Positions 1 through 5,163 of a stretch of DNA of 6,613 bases are shown here, piece after piece (position 1 is the first letter of the stretch; each line of letters begins with the position of its first letter). The notes below the pieces were generated by a model. That model was not told where the DNA came from. It saw only the letters and a list, made by a program, of their open reading frames with translations, and did no database searches. The DNA is taken from contig JAQGHK010000296.1 in the NCBI GenBank assembly GCA_028288875.1, positions 1 through 6,613 of the forward strand. The letters are read 5' to 3'. The position numbers were made by a program, and so were the translations under genes. The stretch comes from Phycisphaerales bacterium. GTDB lineage: Bacteria; Planctomycetota; Phycisphaerae; Tepidisphaerales; Tepidisphaeraceae.

Positions 1-627
1 AGCACCAACGTGTGGGTCTATCACACCACCACCAACACCTGGACCAAGGGCCCTGCCCTGCCGGTGCGCCGCGCCTCGGCCGGCATGGCGCTGGTGAACA
101 ACAAGCTGTATTTCGTCAGCGGCGAACCGATCGACCACGTCAGTGATTCGAAAGACGTGTTCGTGCTCGACCTGGCCGCCCAATCGTGCGGCTGGAAGAG
201 CGTCGCCTCGATTCCTGAAGGCCGCACTCACTTCGGCATCGCCGTGGTGAATAACAAGATTTACGTCATCGGCGGCCAGCTGAACATCGACGCCAACGCC
301 ACGTTCCTGAAGACGGCGTACAGCTACGACCCGGCCACCAACAAGTGGACGCGCCTGGCCGACCTGCCATCACCGCGATCGCACCTGAGCCCGAACACCT
401 TCGCCCTCAACGGCAAGATCTACAGCTTCGGCGGCGAAAACATCTTCAACCACGAGTTGAACCTGTCGCTCGTCTACGACCCGGCCACCAACAAGTTCGC
501 CCAGCTCACCCCGCTGCCCGCCCTGCGTGCGGCCGGTGCGGCCGGCTTTGTCGGCGGGCACATCGTGTTCACCGGCGGCAAGAACAACGGGTTCTTCTCG
601 GATACGTACATCGGGACCTTTGTGTAA
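1..627 (+). CDS. Kelch-repeat (beta-propeller) protein, C-terminal part
   Basis: The frame is open from the first base, so the start lies to the left of the window; the ATG at 10 is internal. The translation shows four Kelch-type blades. Each has the pattern of a hydrophobic strand, two small or Gly residues near an 'NKxYxxGG' strand end, then a YDPATNxW-like turn: 'NNKLYFVSGE', 'NNKIYVIGGQ', 'NGKIYSFGGE' and 'GGHIVFTGGK', with 'YDPATNKW' and 'YDPATNKF' between blades. Kelch propellers are binding or structural modules, and some (galactose-oxidase type) are enzymatic; no catalytic residues can be assigned here. In planctomycetes such propellers are often in large exported proteins, but the N-terminus that would show a signal peptide is missing. 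The protein ends shortly after the last blade, so this is the true C-terminus. A strong terminator follows 25 bases downstream. Confidence 0.9.
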   Translation, partial: STNVWVYHTTTNTWTKGPALPVRRASAGMALVNNKLYFVSGEPIDHVSDSKDVFVLDLAAQSCGWKSVASIPEGRTHFGIAVVNNKIYVIGGQLNIDANATFLKTAYSYDPATNKWTRLADLPSPRSHLSPNTFALNGKIYSFGGENIFNHELNLSLVYDPATNKFAQLTPLPALRAAGAAGFVGGHIVFTGGKNNGFFSDTYIGTFV

Positions 628-652
628 ATCGGCTCGATCGATCGATCAGGCA

Positions 653-683
653 AAACGGCACCGGTGCTTCACCGGTGCCGTTT
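653..683 (+). terminator. Rho-independent terminator of the Kelch gene
   Basis: A perfect 14-bp inverted repeat (653-666 and 670-683, arms beginning AAACGGCACC) encloses a 3-base CTT loop. The right arm ends in TTT, followed by GCGTTTA. The A-rich left flank and T-rich right end make it close to symmetric, so it could also work on the minus strand. It lies between the Kelch stop codon and lipB and separates the two transcription units. Confidence 0.88.
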
Positions 684-789
684 GCGTTTACGGTCCCCTC
701 GCCCGGTAATCCAGGACAGGGTTAGAAACAGGGTCTGCTCAATGCAGGCGGTTGCGTTTTGCCCACGTCACGCCGATTCTGTACTTCTC

Positions 790-1473
790 ATGCGCGTCAT
801 TGATCTCGGCACCCTCGACTACCGCACCGCCTGGCAGCGCCAGGAGGCCGAGCACGAGCGTGTGCTGGGCGGGGATGAGGAGGTGATTCTTCTCGTCGAG
901 CACACGCCGGTCATCACCTTCGGCCGCCGGGCGGCGGATAGCGCCAGCCATCTGGTCGCCTCGCAGGAACAGCTTGCCGCAGCTGGCGTGGAGATTGTCG
1001 AATCCGACCGCGGCGGCGACATCACTTTTCATGGCCCCGGCCAGCTTGTCGCCTACCCGATTGTGCGGTTGGCCGACCATCGGCTGAGCGTCGGCGCGTA
1101 TGTGAAGGCGCTCGAACACAGCGTGATCGCGACAATGGCAGACTTCGGTCTGAACGGCTCGCTCGACCCGTCCGCCATCGGCGTTTGGGTGCCGTCTGAC
1201 ACGGCCTGTCAGGTGTCTGACAGCGAATGTCTTATGGCGAAAATCTGTGCTCTAGGCGTGAGAATCAAGCGAGGCGTCTCCATGCACGGCATCGCCCTCA
1301 ATGTTACCACCGACCTTTCCTACTTCGATCTCATCGTCCCCTGCGGCATCGCCGATCGGCACGTGACCTCGCTGAAAACCCTGCTGGGTGACAACTGTCC
1401 GACAATGGCAGACATGAAATCCGCCTTGGTTTCTCGACTCCGCGAGCGCCTGGAACCCGTGAATGCCCGATAG
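790..1473 (+). CDS. lipB: Octanoyl-[acyl-carrier-protein]:protein N-octanoyltransferase LipB
   Basis: LipB moves the octanoyl group from octanoyl-ACP to the lipoyl domains of 2-oxoacid dehydrogenases and GcvH. It is the first step of endogenous lipoate synthesis, before LipA, and is cytoplasmic. The 227-residue product shows the family signatures in order: 'LVEHTPVITFGR' (35-46), the substrate-pocket motif 'RGGDITFHGPGQLVAYPI' (74-91), catalytic Lys151 in 'AKICALGVRIKRG', 'SMHGIALNV' (164-172) and the acyl-thioester Cys185 in 'LIVPCGI'. The ATG at 790 is chosen because homologues begin near 'xVxDLGxxDY'. It has no clear Shine-Dalgarno sequence. The in-frame ATG at 742, with an AGGG 8 bases upstream, is an alternative adding 16 residues, and starts further left would run into the terminator. 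Odd point: residues 135-149 before Lys151 are longer than I expect for the family and coincide with short palindromic DNA repeats. The gene overlaps the next one by 11 bases. Confidence 0.95.
   Translation: MRVIDLGTLDYRTAWQRQEAEHERVLGGDEEVILLVEHTPVITFGRRAADSASHLVASQEQLAAAGVEIVESDRGGDITFHGPGQLVAYPIVRLADHRLSVGAYVKALEHSVIATMADFGLNGSLDPSAIGVWVPSDTACQVSDSECLMAKICALGVRIKRGVSMHGIALNVTTDLSYFDLIVPCGIADRHVTSLKTLLGDNCPTMADMKSALVSRLRERLEPVNAR
1130..1143 (+). repeat. 14-bp direct repeat in lipB, copy 1
   Basis: CGACAATGGCAGAC occurs here and again at 1400-1413. In both places it is read in the same frame and encodes Thr-Met-Ala-Asp. The motif belongs to the TGTC/GACA-rich segments scattered through lipB. 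Confidence 0.6.
1194..1223 (+). repeat. Palindromic TGTC/GACA repeat cluster inside lipB
   Basis: GTCTGACA occurs at 1194-1201 and 1215-1222, 21 bases (seven codons) apart. A 6-bp stem CTGTCA/TGACAG (1206-1211 and 1218-1223) with a 6-base loop overlaps the second copy. The segment encodes residues 135-145, just before catalytic Lys151, in a loop that varies in length between LipB homologues. An in-frame repeat insertion would explain this, but that is an inference. Confidence 0.55.
1400..1413 (+). repeat. 14-bp direct repeat in lipB, copy 2
   Basis: This is an exact second copy of the 1130-1143 sequence. It is preceded by ACTGTC (1395-1400), giving TGTCCGACA, an interrupted palindrome of the same TGTC/GACA type as the cluster at 1194-1223. 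It lies in the C-terminal helical region of LipB, after the catalytic core. Confidence 0.6.
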
Positions 1474-2215
1474 AACTTCCATGCCGGCCGACGCGTCTAC
1501 CGCCCCTGAACCGATTCCCGAAAAGCGCGATCGTTCCGAACTCGCCTACATCCTGCCGATGGGCGTGTTCCTCGCGTTCACTTTCGCGGGCGGGAATTGG
1601 AAAGACTTTTACCCGCTGACGTACATCGCCAAAACGCTGATCGTGGCGGCGCTGCTGGTGCTGCTGTGGAAGCACTACACGAAGGTCCGCTGGACGAATC
1701 TGGGCCTTGGCTTTGCTGTCGGCGTACTGGGGCTGATTCAGTGGGTCGGCATGGAAAAGCTGCTGATGCCCGTGCCGTGGCTGAGCTGGACGCACCTCGG
1801 CGGCGACATCCGGGCCGATGCGTTTCGCCCGTTCGAGCACATTTCCTCGCCGGCAGCCCTATGGGGCTTCATCGCCATCCGCTGGGCCGGGGCTAGCTTG
1901 GTCGTGCCCTTCATGGAAGAACTCTTCTGGCGCGACTTCCTCTGGCGAACGGTGGCCAGCCCGAATGACTTCAAATTGCAGCAGGTCGGCGAGTACGACA
2001 AAGCTAGCTTCTGGGGCGTGCCGCTGGCCTTCGCGATGGTCCACCCGCAATGGCTCACGGCGATCGTCTGGGCGCTGATGGTCGGCTGGCTGTTGTGGCG
2101 GACCAAGTCGATCGGCGCCTGCATCGTGGCCCACGCGACGACCAATTTCCTGCTCGGCGGCTACGTGCTGATTAGCTGGTATGGCTTTGGGAAAGACGAG
2201 TGGTTCTTCTGGTGA
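1463..2215 (+). CDS. CPBP (CAAX-protease/bacteriocin-processing) family membrane protease, exosortase-associated type
   Basis: The 250-residue product (from ATG 1463) has about six hydrophobic segments and the ABI/CPBP glutamic-intramembrane-protease motifs: EExxxR at Glu152-Glu153-Arg157 in 'MEELFWRDFLWR', a His in 'AFAMVHPQW' (His194), and 'AHATTN' (His224, Asn228). The family has a Rce1-like fold in which these Glu and His residues form the active site. The wording of motif 1, the 'LLWRTKSIGACIVAHATTNFLLG' region (210-232, split in my reading) and the aromatic 'FFW' C-terminus match the 'CAAX prenyl protease-related' subfamily known beside exosortase/PEP-CTERM systems. That assignment is from memory. 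The start overlaps the end of lipB by 11 bases, suggesting translational coupling; a second in-frame ATG at 1481 would avoid the overlap. Neither has a convincing Shine-Dalgarno sequence. No exosortase lies in the window, so its substrate is unknown. Confidence 0.85.
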   Translation: MPDRTSMPADASTAPEPIPEKRDRSELAYILPMGVFLAFTFAGGNWKDFYPLTYIAKTLIVAALLVLLWKHYTKVRWTNLGLGFAVGVLGLIQWVGMEKLLMPVPWLSWTHLGGDIRADAFRPFEHISSPAALWGFIAIRWAGASLVVPFMEELFWRDFLWRTVASPNDFKLQQVGEYDKASFWGVPLAFAMVHPQWLTAIVWALMVGWLLWRTKSIGACIVAHATTNFLLGGYVLISWYGFGKDEWFFW

Positions 2216-2217
2216 AG

Positions 2218-2238
2218 AGCTAGCCGCTAGCTGCCGAC
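2218..2238. repeat. Short palindromic repeat, copy A (TAGCCGNTAGCTGCC type)
   Basis: It starts three bases after the CPBP stop codon. AGCTAGC (2218-2224) and GCTAGCT (2226-2232) form a 7-bp inverted repeat around one base. The core TAGCCGCTAGCTGCC (2221-2235) matches copy C at 2671-2685 in 14 of 15 bases, and copy B on the opposite strand. There is no T-tract after it, so it is not a standard terminator. Confidence 0.7.
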
Positions 2239-2252
2239 CGATCCTTGGCGTG

Positions 2253-2465
2253 TTAGCAAATCACATCGTACGGTATCGGGAACTGCAGCAGGTCCGGGCG
2301 GACCATGTGGAGTTTGCGGACACGCACTTCCAGGGGCCGCAGGTCGACGATCTGGGAGAACGGGGTCGTCAGCGGGGCGCTGGCGGTCGTGTCGCCCTTG
2401 GCGGCGCCGTGAATGGGGCCGTGGGTCAGGCAGGCGGACAGCAGCAGGCCAAGAGCGTACGTCAC
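2253..2465 (-). CDS. Putative small lipoprotein of unknown function
   Basis: A 70-codon minus-strand frame starts with GTG at 2465. The N-terminus (M)TYALGLLLSAC has a hydrophobic stretch ending in a lipobox (L-S-A-C, Cys12), consistent with export and lipid attachment, although the usual Lys/Arg n-region is missing. After a Thr/Ala/Pro linker comes a more conserved-looking C-terminus 'HMVRPDLLQFPIPYDVIC', ending in Cys and rich in Pro and aromatic residues. I believe similar short proteins occur in related planctomycetes, but cannot verify this. The start is uncertain: GAGGG lies only one base before the GTG, too close for a normal Shine-Dalgarno sequence, and an in-frame stop lies about 40 bases upstream with no other start between. 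An AT-rich patch (about 2500-2515) upstream could be a promoter. The overlapping + strand frame (2181-2537) starts inside the CPBP gene and has a shadow-like composition. Confidence 0.5.
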   Translation of the reverse strand: MTYALGLLLSACLTHGPIHGAAKGDTTASAPLTTPFSQIVDLRPLEVRVRKLHMVRPDLLQFPIPYDVIC

Positions 2466-2618
2466 GCCCTCAATGTGACACGTCGGCCGGGCCGGGCCAA
2501 TACTTTAATGTTTCTACGACAGCGCAACGCCCGATAACGTGGCGAACCGGTGAATTGATGCGCGTCGTGACGGCGGCGCGGCTTGTCCGGGCACGCGGGA
2601 CGACCCATAATCGCAAGA

Positions 2619-2688
2619 GCTGGCGGCTAGCGGCTTGCAGCGAGCGGCGCAGAGAATGTGTGAGCCGTCTTAGCCGATAGCTGCCAGC
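2619..2688. repeat. Inverted repeat copies B and C, potential 17-bp hairpin
   Basis: Copy B (2619-2635, GCTGGCGGCTAGCGGCT) is the reverse complement of copy C (2672-2688, AGCCGATAGCTGCCAGC) at 15 of 17 positions. As RNA the two differences give one G-U wobble and one G-A mismatch, so a long stem with a 36-base loop can form. It lies 23 bases upstream of the AGGAG ribosome binding site of the gene at 2723. Copy A at 2218-2238 is a third, more distant member. Confidence 0.7.
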
Positions 2689-2703
2689 CGTTAGCCGTTA
2701 GCC
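2689..2703 (+). repeat. Short tandem GTTAGCC repeat
   Basis: GTTAGCC is repeated twice directly (2690-2696 and 2697-2703), immediately after repeat copy C and eight bases before the ribosome binding site. It is related in sequence to the TAGCC part of the palindromic repeats and looks like an expansion of the same element. Confidence 0.55.
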
Positions 2704-2710
2704 ATTCCTC

Positions 2711-2715
2711 AGGAG
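2711..2715 (+). promoter_or_regulatory. Ribosome binding site fixing the GTG start at 2723
   Basis: AGGAG is followed by a 7-base spacer and GTG. This supports the non-ATG start of the membrane-anchored protein. It is one of few clear Shine-Dalgarno sequences in the window. Confidence 0.75.
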
Positions 2716-2722
2716 TTTCCGC

Positions 2723-3217
2723 GTGGGTCTGCAAGCCTCTCTCGCCAATCGCCCGGCCGTCACGAACGGCGTCACCATCGCCATCATCGTGCTGGCGGGT
2801 GCGTTCATTGCGTTCGACGTCGCCCGCCCGCGCCCCACCGCCGCCGGGCAGGAACTGTATTTCACGACCGACGACGGGCAGACGACTTTCGCCGACGCCG
2901 CCGACAAGTTGCCGCCGTACGAAGCCAGCGGCAAGACGGCCGTGCGGGCGTACGTGTACGCCTGCGAGGGCGGCAAGCCATTCGTGGCCTATCTGGAGCG
3001 ATACACGCCGGAAACCGTGGCGGCGTTGCAGAAGCGCGACGCGCCGGGTGTCGGCCCGGTCGACCGTGAATTTCTGGTGGCCGAGGGCACGGAAGTGAAA
3101 AAACCTGGCGACGCGAATTGGGTCAAACGATCGAGCGATACGGGCGCGAAGATTGTGCTCGACCTCAAATGCCCGGATGGCAATGGCAAGCCGACGCTGC
3201 GGCTGCCGACGGATTAG
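2723..3217 (+). CDS. Membrane-anchored protein of unknown function, one N-terminal TM segment
   Basis: I do not recognise a named family. The 164-residue product starts with a short basic/neutral N-terminus, then a single hydrophobic helix at about residues 17-33 (GVTIAIIVLAGAFIAFD) without an obvious signal-peptidase site, so it is probably a type II anchored protein with a periplasmic C-terminal domain. That domain begins 'ELYFTTDDGQTTF' (44-56), continues with 'PPYEASGKTAVRAYVYAC' (64-81) and 'FVAYLERYTPETVAALQ' (87-103), and ends with 'LDLKCPDG'. The two cysteines (Cys81, Cys150) could form a disulfide. The composition and the clear AGGAG-GTG start support a real gene. It sits alone, after the repeat region, and converges on the SDR gene with only 22 bases between the stop codons and no visible terminator there. 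Confidence 0.82.
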   Translation: MGLQASLANRPAVTNGVTIAIIVLAGAFIAFDVARPRPTAAGQELYFTTDDGQTTFADAADKLPPYEASGKTAVRAYVYACEGGKPFVAYLERYTPETVAALQKRDAPGVGPVDREFLVAEGTEVKKPGDANWVKRSSDTGAKIVLDLKCPDGNGKPTLRLPTD

Positions 3218-3239
3218 AGAGCAGGCGTCGCCCCCCTAC

Positions 3240-4019
3240 TCATCCCCACAGCAACGATTCCGCCCCGTCGATCCAGACCGGCGTGCCGGTGATATGGCTG
3301 CTGGCGTCGCTGGCCAGGAACAGCGCGAGCTGCGCCACCTGTTCGCTCTTCCCCGGCGCATTGGCCAGCGGATGTTCGCGGCTGTAGGTCGTTTTGATTT
3401 TGATCTTTTCGAGGTTGCGGTATTCGCTGTTGTCGCTGATCTCCGTATCAATCGCGCCGGGGCAGATCACGTTCACACGAATCTGCGACGGGGCCAGTTC
3501 CAGCGCCAGCATTTTCGTCATCGCGACTTGGCCGGCCTTGCTGGTCGCGTAGGCGGTGGCGCCGCTGTTTTTGAACACGCGCGTGCCGTTGACGGAGGCG
3601 GTGACGACGATCGAGCCGCTGCCGTTTTTCTTCAGGTGCGGGACGGCGTATTTGATCGTCAGGAACGTGCCGGTGAGGTTGTTCGTGATCGTCTTGACGA
3701 ACTCTTCGTCGGGCAGTTCTTCCACCGGGGCCTGCACGCCGTTGATGCCGGCGTTGGCGAAGACGATGTCGAGCTTGCCGAACTTTTCGACGGTCGTGGC
3801 GTAAGCCTTCTTCATCGATTCGGCATCGGTGATATCGGCCACCAGTGGAATAGCCTCGCCGCCGGCGGCATTGATCTCGGCGACGACTTTGTACACCTCG
3901 TCGCCGGTGTGGCTCAGCACGCCAACTCTCGCGCCGGCCTTGGCGAAGGTAATCGCGCTGGCCTTGCCGATGCCTGACCCCGCGCCCGTGACGACCGCCA
4001 CTTTGTTTTTCAGTTCCAT
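3240..4019 (-). CDS. Short-chain dehydrogenase/reductase (classical SDR)
   Basis: An NAD(P)-dependent oxidoreductase with a Rossmann fold, 259 residues, the normal length for classical SDRs. It shows the nucleotide motif TGAGSGIG (11-18), the NAG motif (89-91), the conserved Asn in 'NNLTG' (113-117), a catalytic Ser in 'TASVNG' (Ser142), the YxxxK pair Tyr157/Lys161 in 'AYATSKAG', 'PGAIDT' (187-192) and the C-terminal 'ITGTPVWIDG'. The end of strand beta-2 ('VGVLSHTGDE') lacks the acidic residue typical of NAD-specific members, so NADP is plausible but unproven. The Ser-to-Tyr spacing (15) is two longer than the common 13. The substrate cannot be read from the sequence. The start at 4019 is supported by AGGAG five bases upstream; extending to an ATG at 4085 adds a non-conserved stretch. 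It is the last gene of the minus-strand cluster, 71 bases after the YpdA-like gene. Confidence 0.93.
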   Translation of the reverse strand: MELKNKVAVVTGAGSGIGKASAITFAKAGARVGVLSHTGDEVYKVVAEINAAGGEAIPLVADITDAESMKKAYATTVEKFGKLDIVFANAGINGVQAPVEELPDEEFVKTITNNLTGTFLTIKYAVPHLKKNGSGSIVVTASVNGTRVFKNSGATAYATSKAGQVAMTKMLALELAPSQIRVNVICPGAIDTEISDNSEYRNLEKIKIKTTYSREHPLANAPGKSEQVAQLALFLASDASSHITGTPVWIDGAESLLWG

Positions 4020-4024
4020 TGCGT

Positions 4025-4029
4025 CTCCT
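4025..4029 (-). promoter_or_regulatory. Ribosome binding site of the SDR gene
   Basis: On the minus strand this reads AGGAG, five bases before the ATG at 4019. It decides the start in favour of the 'MELKNKVAVVTG' N-terminus and against the longer frame. Confidence 0.75.
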
Positions 4030-4090
4030 GTGAACCCGACTGTTGGCCGGGCCGGATAAAGCAACGGTAAAAACAGGATGAACACTCGCG

Positions 4091-5134
4091 TTACGATTCC
4101 GGCTGATCCACCACGATGCGGTTCACTTCGGCCGACTTATGGAACGCGTGCTGCATGATCTTTTCGACGTGATCATGGCAGTTTTCGATGAAAACCTTGT
4201 AGTGGTCCTGCGTGCCGCCGACGGTGGTGCCGGCCAGGTACAGGCCGTCGATCGTGGTCTGCATGGTGCGCGGGTCGTAGAGCGGCATCTGGGTGGGGCC
4301 TTCCAGTTCAAGGCCGGCGAGTTTCAGCAGCGCGTTGTCTTGAACGTAGCCGGTCATGAGCAGCACAAAGTCGGCCTCGACGGCCTTTTGTTCGATATCG
4401 CCCTCGGACGAAATGACGGTGAGATGGACGTGCGTCGGTGTAATCTTGATGACGGTGCTGTTCGCGTACGCCGGGATGCGGCCGCTGTGGGTGAGCCCGC
4501 GGATTTCGGGCACCAGCCAGTATTTGATTTCGCCCGCCGCTAGTTCTGGGTGGCGATAACTGATCGATACGTGCGCCCCGGCGTGATGGCAGCGCAGGGC
4601 TGCTTCCACCGCGCTGTTCTTTCCGCCGATGATCATCACCTTCTGCCGGAAATACTGATGCGGATCGCCGAGGTAGTGCGACACGTGCGGCAGGTCTTCG
4701 CCGGGCACATTGATCAGGCGGGGTCGATCCGTGCCGCCGGTGCAGAGGATGACTTTTCGGGCTTTCCAGGTTCGTTCGCCACTGCGCGGCCGGGTGGTGA
4801 GTTGAAACAGATCGCCCTCGCACCGCAGGCCAGTGACGGGCTCGTAGGTGTTGATCTGCAGATCGAATGTGTCGACGACCATGCGGAGGTACGTCAGATA
4901 CTGCTCGCGCGTGGCCTTGCCCTGGTCGGCCGTCAGCAGCGGCACGCCGGCGATGGCGATGCGCTCGTTGGAGGAGAAGAAGCGCGTCTGCGGCGCCCAC
5001 CACGTCATGGTGTGGCCGATCTGATGGGCGTCGAACTGGACGTAATCAAGGCCCGCCCGCTTGAGCGCGACGGCCAGTTCCAGCCCGATCGGCCCGGCCC
5101 CCACCACCGCGGCGTCGTACACGTGATCAATCAT
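4091..5134 (-). CDS. YpdA-family FAD/NAD(P)-dependent oxidoreductase (bacillithiol-disulfide-reductase-like)
   Basis: This is a two-Rossmann flavoprotein of thioredoxin-reductase type, 347 residues. It has the FAD-binding motif 'VVGAGPIGLE' (10-19), the YpdA hallmark 'TRFFSSNERIAIAGVP' (50-65), an 'ILCTGG' strand (129-134), the second dinucleotide motif 'IIGGKNSAVEAAL' (168-180), 'LLMTGY' (258-263) and a C-terminal 'VFIENCHDH' (314-322) matching YpdA 'IFIENG'. There is no CxxC redox pair, as is normal for YpdA. YpdA of Firmicutes reduces bacillithiol disulfide with NADPH and uses a Cys in its first glycine motif (GGGPCG, Cys14 in S. aureus). Here that position is Ile16 (GAGPIG), so the reaction may differ. 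The start at ATG 5134 fits the family N-terminus; GTG at 5137 is also possible, and no good Shine-Dalgarno sequence is seen. It follows the GT-C-like gene by 29 bases, suggesting one transcript. The longer frame to 5635 only overlaps the upstream gene. Confidence 0.88.
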   Translation of the reverse strand: MIDHVYDAAVVGAGPIGLELAVALKRAGLDYVQFDAHQIGHTMTWWAPQTRFFSSNERIAIAGVPLLTADQGKATREQYLTYLRMVVDTFDLQINTYEPVTGLRCEGDLFQLTTRPRSGERTWKARKVILCTGGTDRPRLINVPGEDLPHVSHYLGDPHQYFRQKVMIIGGKNSAVEAALRCHHAGAHVSISYRHPELAAGEIKYWLVPEIRGLTHSGRIPAYANSTVIKITPTHVHLTVISSEGDIEQKAVEADFVLLMTGYVQDNALLKLAGLELEGPTQMPLYDPRTMQTTIDGLYLAGTTVGGTQDHYKVFIENCHDHVEKIMQHAFHKSAEVNRIVVDQPES

Positions 5135-5163
5135 CACCGCAGTGTAGGCAGCGGCCCGGAAAT

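Larger units (their letters stand above)
2466..2722. other. Intergenic region with repeats, leader of the 2723 gene
   Basis: No credible gene is seen in these 257 bases between the divergent small lipoprotein gene and the membrane-anchored protein gene. Promoters for both must lie here or nearby, but no clean -35/-10 pair stands out. The right half is occupied by inverted repeat copies B and C, a TTAGCCG tandem and the ribosome binding site. Confidence 0.6.

Noticed and set aside
634..648. CGATCGATCGATCA simple repeat
   Set aside because: A short tetranucleotide run between the stop codon and the terminator; too small to carry meaning.
664..789. N-terminal extension of lipB to the ATG at 664
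   Set aside because: The start would lie inside the terminator hairpin, and the added residues look unlike any LipB N-terminus.
2181..2537. + strand frame starting inside the CPBP gene
   Set aside because: It begins in the coding region of the CPBP protein, has no ribosome binding site, and its middle part is antisense to the lipoprotein-like frame.
3153..3977. Long + strand frame (274 codons) opposite the SDR gene
   Set aside because: It is antisense to a clear SDR with all catalytic motifs and has the Arg/Gly/Val/Asp-rich composition of a GC-driven shadow.
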